From NCBI GenBank assembly GCA_002162095.1, contig CP021424.1:744001-808000 (forward strand): a stretch of 64,000 nt of DNA, read 5' to 3'. The stretch is from Armatimonadetes bacterium Uphvl-Ar2 (GTDB lineage: Bacteria > Armatimonadota > Fimbriimonadia > Fimbriimonadales > Fimbriimonadaceae). Both the position numbers and the translations under genes were made by a program. A model generated the notes under the pieces. That model saw nothing but the letters and a program-made list of their open reading frames with translations, made no database searches and was not told the origin of the DNA. Positions 41,695 through 50,528 of the stretch are shown here, piece after piece. Each line of letters starts with the position of its first letter. Position 1 is the first letter of the stretch.

Positions 41695-43722
41695 ATGCTC
41701 GATGATCGAACACTTCAAATAAAATCTGATCTGCTGTCGGGAAGAGCTTACTATTCCGCGAGAATTGGAGATTTCCTCGAATCAACTGAAAGCGAAATCC
41801 TATCTTCGCTCGTACGATCGTCTTCCTTCGCCGTCGAGCAGACCCAGCGTGATGCTTGGCTGATGCAGATTGAAGTCATGCGCTCTTCCCTTCGAGACGC
41901 TGATAAGCACGGACTCGTCGCATTTGAGTTTTATGTGCCACGCATGGGCAAACGCATTGACGTGCTGGTCGTTGCTGGAAGCGTGGTTCACGTAATCGAG
42001 TTCAAAGTCGGGGACGCCACATACAGCTCCGATGCACTTACACAGGTCTTCGATTATGCGTTAGACATGAAAAACTTCCACAGTACGTCTCACGCGGTCA
42101 CGGTCGCTCCCATTCTTGTAGCCACTCTCGCTCCGGCAGCCGAGATTGTTCCGACCATTACTCGGGACTACGACGGGGTTGTTCGCCCATTGAAAGCAAA
42201 TGGCACATCACTGGCCGAAGTCATGCAGTTCGTTGAGAGATGCTCAGATGGGCCGACAATCGATGCCGAGGTATGGGCAGCGGGCAGCTATAAACCAACT
42301 CCCACGATCATTGAGGCTGCCAAAGCACTCTATAATGGGCACGGCGTTGAAGATATAACTCGCCGGGAAGCCGCGGCGATCAACTTGTCTCAGACATCTC
42401 GGAAGGTAGAAGAGATCATCCATGGTGCCCGTAAGAACAAGCACAAGGCTATTTGCTTCGTGACAGGGGTGCCAGGCGCTGGGAAAACTCTTGTGGGTCT
42501 CGACATTGCGAACAAGCACTTCGATCCAACCAGTGACTTGTACAGCGTATTCCTTTCGGGAAACGGACCCCTTGTGGCCATCCTTTGCGAGGCTCTTGCA
42601 CGAGATAAGGTTGATCGGTCGAAGGAAATAGGTACATCACTTAAGGTAGGGCAAGCTCGCAGCGAGGTGAAGTCGTTTGTCCAGAATGTCCACCACTTCC
42701 GGGATGAGTGCATCCGTGATAGTGACAAGCCTCCTGTGGAGCACGTAGCGCTCTTTGACGAAGCTCAGCGCGCCTGGAATCAGGAACAGACCTCATCTTT
42801 CATGCGGCGCAAAAAGGGCAACTCAAACTTCACGATGTCAGAACCTGCATTCTTAATTTCCTGTATGGACCGGCACGACGATTGGGCCGTAATCGTGTGT
42901 CTTGTAGGCGGAGGGCAAGAAATCAACACTGGAGAAGCAGGAATTGGTGAGTGGTTGAGAGCCATTCGATCGGATTTCCCTGACTGGCATGTTCACCTCT
43001 CGCCAAACCTCCACGACTCAGAATACGAGGCGGGATCTACCCTCGATCTTCTCAGTAGTCATGCCCATGTTCATACCCACGAGAGCCTTCACTTATCAGT
43101 GTCAATGCGCTCATTTCGGGCCGAGCACGTCTCAAGTTGGGTCAAAGCGATGCTCGATGCTGACGTCGATGCTGCCCGTACGGCATGGTCTCGAATCCAT
43201 GTCAAGTATCCGATCTATCTGACCAGAGACTTGAACGCAGCCAAGAGTTGGGTTCGAGCGTGTGCCCGAGGCTCTGAGCGATACGGCATCGTTGTGTCAT
43301 CCCAAGCACAAAGGCTCAAGCCAGAGGGGATTGATGTTCGTTATGACATTGACCCCGTGCACTGGTTCCTGCACCCGAGAGAAGACGTTCGTAGTTCGTA
43401 CTACTTGGAGGATGCTGCAACCGAGTTTGATGTGCAGGGCCTCGAACTTGACTGGACTTGTGTCGTCTGGGACGGCGATCTCCGATTCGGCTCCGACGGT
43501 TGGGAGCACTGGAATTTCAAAGGGCCACGCTGGCAAAGGGTCAAGACAGAGCCTCGACAAGCTTTCCTGAAAAATGCGTACCGGGTGTTGTTGACGCGAG
43601 CGCGCCAAGGAATGGTGATCGTAGTACCCCGAGGCAACCCTGACGATCCAACACGCGATCCGTCGATCTATGACGGGACGTATCAGTACCTCAAGGGACT
43701 CGGGCTTCGAGAGCTAGCCTAG
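41695..43722 (+). CDS. PD-(D/E)XK nuclease plus DUF2075 helicase-like protein
   Basis: This 675-aa protein probably combines nuclease and ATPase activity on DNA or RNA. The N-terminal domain has the nuclease signature RIDVLVVAGSVVHVIEFK (D89, E102, K104). The C-terminal superfamily 1-like part is DUF2075: Walker A GVPGAGKT (258-265), Walker B VALFDEAQR (D355-E356), then GGGQEINTGEAGIGEWLRAI, AATEFDVQGLELDW and YRVLLTRARQGMVIVVP. Such proteins are frequent in defence islands. GC is clearly lower than in both neighbours, it is a single gene, and near-identical repeats and a tRNA gene flank it. These signs suggest horizontal transfer. Confidence 0.85.
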   Translation: MLDDRTLQIKSDLLSGRAYYSARIGDFLESTESEILSSLVRSSSFAVEQTQRDAWLMQIEVMRSSLRDADKHGLVAFEFYVPRMGKRIDVLVVAGSVVHVIEFKVGDATYSSDALTQVFDYALDMKNFHSTSHAVTVAPILVATLAPAAEIVPTITRDYDGVVRPLKANGTSLAEVMQFVERCSDGPTIDAEVWAAGSYKPTPTIIEAAKALYNGHGVEDITRREAAAINLSQTSRKVEEIIHGARKNKHKAICFVTGVPGAGKTLVGLDIANKHFDPTSDLYSVFLSGNGPLVAILCEALARDKVDRSKEIGTSLKVGQARSEVKSFVQNVHHFRDECIRDSDKPPVEHVALFDEAQRAWNQEQTSSFMRRKKGNSNFTMSEPAFLISCMDRHDDWAVIVCLVGGGQEINTGEAGIGEWLRAIRSDFPDWHVHLSPNLHDSEYEAGSTLDLLSSHAHVHTHESLHLSVSMRSFRAEHVSSWVKAMLDADVDAARTAWSRIHVKYPIYLTRDLNAAKSWVRACARGSERYGIVVSSQAQRLKPEGIDVRYDIDPVHWFLHPREDVRSSYYLEDAATEFDVQGLELDWTCVVWDGDLRFGSDGWEHWNFKGPRWQRVKTEPRQAFLKNAYRVLLTRARQGMVIVVPRGNPDDPTRDPSIYDGTYQYLKGLGLRELA

Positions 43723-43724
43723 AT

Positions 43725-43745
43725 TCAGGCGCAGCACGTCCTGCG
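43725..43745 (+). repeat. Direct repeat, right copy, beside the nuclease-helicase island
   Basis: TCAGGCGCAGCACGTCCTGCG lies directly after the nuclease-helicase stop and matches the left copy at 41574. This copy is also a near-perfect palindrome (GGCGCAG with CTGCGCC), so it might also serve as a terminator hairpin. Confidence 0.6.
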
Positions 43746-43766
43746 CCGAGGTGGGAAAGGGGAAGG

Positions 43767-43843
<77 letters not shown>

Positions 43844-43980
43844 GCGAGCCGTCAATATACCCCACGCCCTGCAGGCCCATGAATCGGGTAGGCCCGTCAC
43901 ACGTCAGTACCCTCGGTAGACAAGGCAGGACTCACCTCGGTATTCTCACGGGTAAGTCTGCTTTGCGGACGAGACGACTT

Positions 43981-45603
43981 ATGCGGTGGACAACCCTTCT
44001 TCTTGGCCTCATGGCGGTCGGTGCGGCGCACGCGGACTTCGACGGCCCGGCTCCTCTCGCTTGGCGCTGGTCAGGCTCGACCTCCGTGGTCCCGAGCGGA
44101 TCGCCCATGATGGACGCCGACGTGATCTACGCGGCGGTCGGCAATCGCATGTATGCCATCAGCCGGGAAACGGGCGGGCAACTGTGGCGCTACCCGGCCG
44201 GGGCACCGATCCAGGCCAACTTCCGAACTGGTGCGCACATGAGCGGCAACATGATGGTGGCTGCCGCCGATAACCGCAACGTCTACGCCGTGGACCGCGT
44301 GACGGGCGCCGAAATGTGGGTTTACCAAAGCCCGTTTGGCATCCAGGGCACACCCCGCGTGGTGGGTAACTCCGTGGCCGTGCCGCTGGAAGGCGGGCGC
44401 ATGGTGGTCCTGAATGGCAGCACCGGGGCTGTCGATGGCGAAGCCTTTGACCTGCCGGGTGGCCACAGTGGCCAATTCGCGGTCGCGGGCAGCTCGCTGG
44501 TTTACGTTTCCGAAGCCGGTCAACTGACCTCCTTCGATCCGGGCAGCCGCCGCGTGGAGTGGCAGCAGCGACTCGAGCGCTTCTCGCGCACCACGCCGCC
44601 CGTGGTGCTCGAAGGCACGATCTACGTGAATTCCGGTTCATATGCCGTCGCCATCCGTTCCAGCAACGGCCGTGTGGCTTGGCAGAGCAATGTGGGTGAA
44701 GACCTCGTCTACTCCCCGGCCGTGAACGAAGACTATGTGGGCGTGGTCGCCGCTGATGGCACCATCCAGATTCTCAATCGAGACAACGGTCGCCCGGTAA
44801 CGGGTCCTAAGCTTCGCACGCAGCTTCCCCCGGCCACGTCGCCCTCCTTTGTGGGCAAGATGTTTATCACCAACGGCGTGAACGGCTCGGTCAACGTGAT
44901 TGACCCCGTCACGGAGCAACTGGTGTTCACCTATCGCATTCCGATGCCTCCGGTGACTACGGATCCGAACGCCCCGACCGGCCCGGGCGCAGGCCGTGGT
45001 GCCGGTGGTGGCGGCGGTAGCGGCGCCGGTGCTGGTGCGGGTGCAGGTGACGACGGTGGCCAAAACGCCGGCGGCAACAATGACGACGACGAAACCAAGG
45101 TGGACTACGTGGCCGCTTCCGGTCCGGCCATTGGCATGGGCGATTCGCTCATCGTCATGGCCCGCGACGGTAGCATCCTCAACTTCGACAAGAATCTGGG
45201 CATTGACCTCACGGCCCCGTTCGTGGAAATGCAATGGCCGGGTTCGGGCGAAGTCATCTGGGCACGCCCGCCGCTCAACTTCCTCTTCAACATCGCCGAC
45301 TTCGGCTCCGGTCTCAATGCGGCGAGCGTGAACGTGACCATTAATGGTCGCAAATACGAGCACGTACTGACGCCGGACGGACGCCTGTTCGTCGTCATTG
45401 GGAACTCGGCGCCGAACCCGCCGCTCGCGAACGGTCGCCAAGAAATCGTGGTCAGTGCCTCCGACTGGCTCGGCAACGAGATTAAGAAGACCTTCGTAGT
45501 AGTGGCGGACGTGAGCCTGGCCCCGCCGGGACCGAACCAAGGTGGCAACACTGGTCCGGGTGCGGGGGCTGGCGGTGGACGCGGCCGAGGTAGCGGCGGC
45601 TAA
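43981..45603 (+). CDS. BamB-like PQQ-repeat beta-propeller protein
   Basis: This 540-aa exported protein has the signal peptide MRWTTLLLGLMAVGAAHA; the frame is open upstream to 43879, but ATG 43981 starts the signal. The propeller blades show the repeat YAISRETGGQLWRYPAGAP, YAVDRVTGAEMWVYQS and VAIRSSNGRVAWQSNVGEDLVYSP. A Gly/Ala-rich, then Asp/Asn-rich linker (about nt 44980-45095) separates it from a beta domain (FVEMQWPGSGEVI, GRQEIVVSASDWLG) and a Gly-rich tail. BamB-type proteins scaffold outer-membrane assembly; a role in binding surface structures is equally possible. Confidence 0.82.
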   Translation: MRWTTLLLGLMAVGAAHADFDGPAPLAWRWSGSTSVVPSGSPMMDADVIYAAVGNRMYAISRETGGQLWRYPAGAPIQANFRTGAHMSGNMMVAAADNRNVYAVDRVTGAEMWVYQSPFGIQGTPRVVGNSVAVPLEGGRMVVLNGSTGAVDGEAFDLPGGHSGQFAVAGSSLVYVSEAGQLTSFDPGSRRVEWQQRLERFSRTTPPVVLEGTIYVNSGSYAVAIRSSNGRVAWQSNVGEDLVYSPAVNEDYVGVVAADGTIQILNRDNGRPVTGPKLRTQLPPATSPSFVGKMFITNGVNGSVNVIDPVTEQLVFTYRIPMPPVTTDPNAPTGPGAGRGAGGGGGSGAGAGAGAGDDGGQNAGGNNDDDETKVDYVAASGPAIGMGDSLIVMARDGSILNFDKNLGIDLTAPFVEMQWPGSGEVIWARPPLNFLFNIADFGSGLNAASVNVTINGRKYEHVLTPDGRLFVVIGNSAPNPPLANGRQEIVVSASDWLGNEIKKTFVVVADVSLAPPGPNQGGNTGPGAGAGGGRGRGSGG

Positions 45604-45638
45604 GTTCGCTCCGTCCTCAGACTCAAGAGAACAGAAAC

Positions 45639-46691
45639 TTGCTCCCGCCCTCCTTTTGGCAAGCCTTAGGGGTGGCGGGAGTTTCTCGTTATCTGGCGCA
45701 GTCCATCGTAGGCACCCTGCGCCAGGACCCGACATTGAACCCGCTCGCGACCCTGCGTGCCTGGCCTAACCTCCCCGCCGAGGCCCTCAAGCGGCTAAAC
45801 CAGGCCGATCTCAGCCTGGTTGATCGGGCCCTGGAACAAGGGGGCTGGATCTGGGAGCCGACCGATTATCCCGACAACCTGCGCGAGATGGAATCCCCAC
45901 CCCTCTGCCTCTTTGGGCGCGGTGATGCCTCCGCCCTCTCCACCCCGATGGTGGCCATTGTCGGCACGCGCAAGGCCAGCAGCTACGGCCTGGCGGTGGC
46001 CGAATTCTTTGGTAAAGGACTGGCCGAGCAAGGGTTCATAGTCCTGAGTGGCGGAGCCCTGGGGATCGATGCTCAAGCGCACAAAGGGGCACTAGCCGCC
46101 GGTGGGCGGACCGTGGCGGTGATGGGCACCGGCCCGGATGTGGCCTACCCCGCCGTGCACAAGGGCATGTTCGCGCAGATGGAGGCCAGCGGAGGCGCGC
46201 GGGTGAGCCCTTTCCCCTTCGGAACACCGTCGTTTCCATCCAATTTCCCCGCTCGGAACCCTCTCATTGCCGGGCTCGCCCAAGCGGTGGTTCTGGTCGA
46301 GGCACCCGCTCAATCTGGTGCCTTGCAAACGGTGGCGGCCGCGCTCGACTTGGGCCGCGACGTGTTTGTGGTACCCGGCCCCATCACGAGCCCGGCCTTC
46401 CGGGGCAGCCACGGGCTCATCCGCGACGGCGCGACCCTGGTGGAGCACCCGATGCAGGTGGTGGAAGCCCTGGGCGGAGGCATGATTCAGCCCCTGCCGC
46501 CAGAAGAAGGCGATGATCTCTCCGAAACCCAACAAGCCATCCTTGCCTGCCTCAACGGGGGACCCATGCTGACCGAGGCGATTGTGCGCCAAACTGGCCT
46601 CAGCGCTCCCTTGGTGCTGGCCGAGTTGACGATGATGGAACTAGACGGTATCGTCAAGAAGGGGAGGGATGGATACCAGCGAGGTCTCTAA
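45639..46691 (+). CDS. dprA: DNA processing protein DprA
   Basis: This 350-aa protein loads RecA on incoming single-stranded DNA during natural transformation. The Rossmann-like DprA core shows VAIVGTRKASSYGLAVAEFFGKGLAEQGF, LSGGALGIDAQAHKGAL, TVAVMGTGPDVAYPAVHK, FPARNPLIAGLAQAVVLVEA and SGALQTVAAALDLGRDVFVVPG. A C-terminal winged helix (LTEAIVRQTGLSAPLVLAELTMMELDG) is present. The start is the TTG at 45639. The type IV pilus operon in this window fits a naturally competent cell. Confidence 0.94.
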   Translation: MLPPSFWQALGVAGVSRYLAQSIVGTLRQDPTLNPLATLRAWPNLPAEALKRLNQADLSLVDRALEQGGWIWEPTDYPDNLREMESPPLCLFGRGDASALSTPMVAIVGTRKASSYGLAVAEFFGKGLAEQGFIVLSGGALGIDAQAHKGALAAGGRTVAVMGTGPDVAYPAVHKGMFAQMEASGGARVSPFPFGTPSFPSNFPARNPLIAGLAQAVVLVEAPAQSGALQTVAAALDLGRDVFVVPGPITSPAFRGSHGLIRDGATLVEHPMQVVEALGGGMIQPLPPEEGDDLSETQQAILACLNGGPMLTEAIVRQTGLSAPLVLAELTMMELDGIVKKGRDGYQRGL

Positions 46692-46700
46692 GAGCCGAAA

Positions 46701-47761
46701 ATGACAGGAATTTATGATGCGCTCGGGCCGGAAGGGCTCGCAACTTACGAGGTGAATTTCAAGGCCTCGCCGCCGGAGTTCACGCGCATCAGCAAGCCCC
46801 CCACGGCGCTCTTACTGCCTGGATTCGTGGACCTCCACATCCACGGCGGGTTCGGGGTGGACGTGATGGATGCCCAGCCGCCCGATTACGAACGCTGGCT
46901 GAACCGATTGGCCAAGTGCGGCTACGAAGCTCTGCTCCCCACCACCGTGACCGCCTCGGCGGACGACATCAAGCGTGCTTTGGCGAACCTACCCGCGCAT
47001 CCCATGATCAAGGGGTTCCACCTCGAGGGCCCGTTCATCAGTCCGGCCTACCCGGGCGCGCAGCCCAAATCGTCCATTGCCGCGCCGCCGGTCGGCGAGA
47101 GCGAATGGGATGAGATTCTCGATGACCCGCGCCTCCGACTGGTCACCCTGGCCCCGAGCTCCCCGGCGCGGTGGACCTCATTCTCCGGCTGCAAAAGCGG
47201 GGCGTGACCGTGAGCATGGGCCACACCGATGCCACCTACGAAGAAGCCCGGCAAGGCTTCGAGTTCGGGATGACGCACGCCACCCACACTTTTAACGCCA
47301 TGCGCGGCCTGCACCACCGGGAAGCCGGAGCCCTAGGCTACGCGCTGAGCAACGACGGCATGGCAACCGAGTTGATCTACGACCGCTTGCATGTGGCGCG
47401 CGAGGCGGCGGGATTATTGCTGAAGTACAAGCCGGAGGACAAGGTTCTGGCCGTCAGCGATGGCACCCGGGCCACGGGCATGCCCAACGGGGCCACCCTG
47501 CAGATGTGGGGCTACGAATGCATCATCACGCGGGGTTCGGTGCGGCTGGCCAACACCAATACATTGGCGGGGAGCGCAGTGAGCCTGCTGGAGTGCTTCC
47601 AGAATCTCGCCGAAGACTTTGGCCCCGAGGTGGCGATTCGAACCTGTTCCCTCAATCCTCGCCGGGCACTGGGGATGACCGAGCCGCCGCAGGTGTGGCT
47701 GGAATTTGACAGCGATTATCAGCTCATCCGACGGCGGGGCCCCGACGGCGAACTGCTCTAA
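46701..47761 (+). pseudogene. nagA: N-acetylglucosamine-6-phosphate deacetylase with 1-base frameshift
   Basis: The enzyme converts GlcNAc-6-P to GlcN-6-P. The first part (from ATG 46701) has the metal motif PGFVDLHIHGGFGVDVMD and FHLEGPFISP. The frame breaks near 47151-47165 (GCCCCGAGCTCCCC), where the first frame runs into a wrong tail and stops at 47207. The second part continues with VDLILRLQKRGVTVSMGHTDATYEEA, THTFNAMRGLHHREAGALG, VSDGTRATGMP and GSAVSLLECFQNL. One added base gives APELPGAVDL and a normal 353-aa protein. It lies next to dprA and in a region with GlcNAc-related glycosidases elsewhere in the window. Confidence 0.85.
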
Positions 47762-49464
47762 CCGACCATTCGGTTGAGGCGATCGTGAACGGCTTCCCAC
47801 TCGGGGGAGTTCGGGGGGCGCTGGATGAAGATCGCTTCATGGCCCGCGCAGTCGAGGCGTGCTAGCTCGCGGTACAGCCTTTGGGCGTAGGCTTGGGGCT
47901 CGTCGGGCATAGCCACTTGATGCGGCCCGTTCGTTGCGCTTCCAATGACCAAGCCCGGATGGGATGCGTCAAGCTGATCCACCAAATGGATGGGAGTCCG
48001 GGGGGCGTAGTGGCGTTTGCGGAGGCCGGGGCTGGCCTTTTCTTCCGCGTCGTTGGCCAGAATCGCGCCGACCACGGCTTCAATCTGGGCGCGGCTGATG
48101 GCCCCGGGTCGCAACAAACGCACGCCGTCGGGTGTGACTCTTACGACCGTGCTTTCAATGCCGAACTCCGTCGGCTCACCTTGCAGCACCGCCGCTGCGC
48201 GCCGGGTGAGCCGGGGCTCCAGGTCATCCAAAGCCGTGGGGCTGAGGCTCTCGCTCAGGTTGGCGCTGGGAGCCGCCAGGGGAAACTCGAGGTCCGCCAA
48301 GAGTGCCGGCAAAACCGGGTGGCGCGGGCACCGTACGGCCACCGAATCCAGCCCCGCCGTGGTGATGGCGGGCACGTGCGTCTGCTTGGGCAACACCATC
48401 GTCAGTGGCCCGGGCCAGAAGGCGTCCGCCAGCTTCTGCGCGAGGTCTGGCCACTCGGCGGCCAGGGATTGCGCCTGCGCCACGTCCCGCACGTGCACGA
48501 TGAGCGGGTTGTCCGCCGGGCGCCCCTTGGCCGCAAAGATCCGCGCCACCGCTTCCGGGTCGAGGGCATTGGCGGCCAGGCCGAATACCGTTTCGGTGGG
48601 CACCACCACCAGTTGGCCACGCTGCAGGTGGCCCTGGACCACCGCCCGGTATTCACCCGAGTAAGGAACCGGCTGCACGGCACAATGCATCGCCGCCACG
48701 GGCGGCTCACACCCCTCCCATTGGGCCAGCGCCAGCGCCGCCTGGTGGATGAGCATGGAGAGGCCATCTTGGGTCGCCCATCCGGCTTGATGAGCGGCTC
48801 GCAAGAAGGGCTGTGCCGCCGCGCCATAAACCAGATCATAAGCCAGCCCCGTCCCGACCCATTCCACCGGCAGAGTCTCCCCGGCGAGCCCCGCGCTGGT
48901 GGCGTTCACCACCAGGTCAAATCCTTCAGTCCTAAGGGTGTTCGCAACCCCCACGCCCAGGGCCTGCGCGGCCTCGGGACGCCGCGCCCACACCGTCACG
49001 TCCCACCCCGCTCTTTCCAGCGCCCGCACCACGGCCACGGCAGAGCCCCCCGCCCCCAGCACCAGTGCCCGGCCCACCGCCAACCCCGCCAGGCTGGCCA
49101 AGAACCCTGGCGCATCCGTGTTAGCCCCGTGCCGGGTGCGCAAATCAATGGTGTTCACCACGCCTACGCGGGCCGCCCACTCGTCGTGGCTTGGGCACCA
49201 CGCAAAGGCTTCCGCTTTGTGCGGCACGGTCACATTCACTCCCCGGTAGCCCAGCCGTTGCAAGTGGTCCAAAGCTGCGCCTACTTCACCAGAGGGAACT
49301 CGAATAGCCACATACGAGCGCTCTAAGCACAGCGCCGCATACGCCCAGGTGTGCAATCGAGGCGATAGCGAGTGCGCTACCGGATCGCCCAGCACCGCGT
49401 AATCCGCCGCCGGAGCCAAGCGCCAATCGTCTACGACGACCGCTTCGTATCGCGAAAGGTCCAC
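47758..49464 (-). CDS. AroE-Sua5 fusion: shikimate dehydrogenase plus threonylcarbamoyl-AMP synthase
   Basis: This single 568-aa frame joins two enzymes normally encoded apart. Residues up to about 260 form AroE (YAVLGDPVAHSLSPRLH, GYRGVNVTVPHKAEAF, NTDAPGFLASL, RALVLGAGGSAVAVVRAL and LVVNATSAGL), which reduces 3-dehydroshikimate. From about residue 285 it is Sua5/YrdC (GQLVVVPTETVFGLAANALDPEAVARIFAAKGRPADNPLIVHV in outline, then PGPLTMVLPK, FPLAAPSANLSESLSPT, ESTVVRV), which makes threonylcarbamoyl-AMP for tRNA t6A. The Sua5 linker GLRKRHYAPRTP and a C-terminal domain are present. Start GTG 49464 overlaps the upstream gene by 34 nt; a later start is possible. Confidence 0.9.
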   Translation of the reverse strand: MDLSRYEAVVVDDWRLAPAADYAVLGDPVAHSLSPRLHTWAYAALCLERSYVAIRVPSGEVGAALDHLQRLGYRGVNVTVPHKAEAFAWCPSHDEWAARVGVVNTIDLRTRHGANTDAPGFLASLAGLAVGRALVLGAGGSAVAVVRALERAGWDVTVWARRPEAAQALGVGVANTLRTEGFDLVVNATSAGLAGETLPVEWVGTGLAYDLVYGAAAQPFLRAAHQAGWATQDGLSMLIHQAALALAQWEGCEPPVAAMHCAVQPVPYSGEYRAVVQGHLQRGQLVVVPTETVFGLAANALDPEAVARIFAAKGRPADNPLIVHVRDVAQAQSLAAEWPDLAQKLADAFWPGPLTMVLPKQTHVPAITTAGLDSVAVRCPRHPVLPALLADLEFPLAAPSANLSESLSPTALDDLEPRLTRRAAAVLQGEPTEFGIESTVVRVTPDGVRLLRPGAISRAQIEAVVGAILANDAEEKASPGLRKRHYAPRTPIHLVDQLDASHPGLVIGSATNGPHQVAMPDEPQAYAQRLYRELARLDCAGHEAIFIQRPPNSPEWEAVHDRLNRMVG

Positions 49465-50528
49465 TGCCGCTGCCCGATAAAGTTCACAAACGCCGCCACG
49501 ATCATGCCGACAAACGAGGCCACCCAGAAAGCTTTCTGCGCCGAGCCGTGCACGGCAATCTTGACCGACGTGCTCACCACAAGGTTAACCACCATCGCCG
49601 CCAACGCCACGATGTAGAAGCGCGAAATCAGCTTGGCCTGCAGGGTGCGCTCGGCCACCCGGAACGTCCACTTGCTGTTCCAGTAATAGCCGTTGAAAAT
49701 CGCAATCAGCACCGGCAGAATCTTGAGCGGCGCGTAGGCTGCATCGCTCAGGGCCTTCTCGGTCGCCACCGCGCCGGGGTTCACCATGCCCAGCATCCAG
49801 GCCCCCACCACCTCGCTCAGTAGCTGACCGCCCCAGGTGGCCTTGTACATCAGCAGGTAGTGCAGTCCCCAGTCCAGAGCCGTGCTCGTCGCGCCCACGA
49901 TCCCAAACTTTAGGAACTCCTTCACCACTTGGTGCTTAAAGAGACCTTCGCGCTTCGGGGCCACCCCAAAGGCCACCGAAGGCTGAAAGTAGCGATAGAG
50001 GAACTTGCCCACTACCGACTCCACCATCCGGTTGACCTTGGTGCCAATGAACTCCTTCTTACTCATTGGTGCTACCCAGATCGCGTCGATCCCGGCCCGG
50101 TTGGCCCCTAGCACGTCGGTCATCAGCTGGTCACCCACCATCAGGGCTTCGTGCGGTTCGGCCTGGAATAAGCGCAGGGCTTGCACAAACATCCGGCGGC
50201 TCGGCTTGTTGCGCGCCCGCACGTGCTCAATCCCGAGGTCCCCGCAGATCTCCCGCAACCGGTCCATGCGGCTGGTGTTGCTCACCGCGCAAATCTTGTA
50301 GCCCAAGTCTTGCGCCCGCCGCAAGAACTCGCGTACTTCATCCGGCACCTCGTGGGTGCGCCACGGCACCACGGTGTTGTCCATGTCCAGCAACAGCACG
50401 CGCTTGCCGTGGCTGCGATACATCTCCAGGTCCAAATCCAGCAGGCTGGCGTGAGCGCTCAGCGGGGCAAAGCGCCGCAGGCCCTGTGGCATTGCCTCGC
50501 GGGCGTATTGACCCGGCTCGTGCCTCAT
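49431..50528 (-). CDS. YqeG-type HAD phosphatase fused to GtrA-like membrane domain
   Basis: This 365-aa protein begins with a YqeG family HAD-IIIA domain: LLLDMDNTVVPW (motif I), AVSNTSRMDRLRE (motif II), NKPSRRMF and VGDQLMTDVLGANRAG. A short basic linker then leads to a GtrA-like domain with four membrane helices (FLKFGIVGATSTALDWGLHYLL, KILPVLIAIFNGYYWNSKWTF, IVALAAMVVNLVVSTSV, VASFVGMIVAAFVNFIGQRQW). ATG 50528 overlaps the mltG stop in the correct mltG frame and has GCAGGAGG upstream. YqeG-type genes often neighbour aroE, as here. Confidence 0.88.
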   Translation of the reverse strand: MRHEPGQYAREAMPQGLRRFAPLSAHASLLDLDLEMYRSHGKRVLLLDMDNTVVPWRTHEVPDEVREFLRRAQDLGYKICAVSNTSRMDRLREICGDLGIEHVRARNKPSRRMFVQALRLFQAEPHEALMVGDQLMTDVLGANRAGIDAIWVAPMSKKEFIGTKVNRMVESVVGKFLYRYFQPSVAFGVAPKREGLFKHQVVKEFLKFGIVGATSTALDWGLHYLLMYKATWGGQLLSEVVGAWMLGMVNPGAVATEKALSDAAYAPLKILPVLIAIFNGYYWNSKWTFRVAERTLQAKLISRFYIVALAAMVVNLVVSTSVKIAVHGSAQKAFWVASFVGMIVAAFVNFIGQRQWTFRDTKRSS

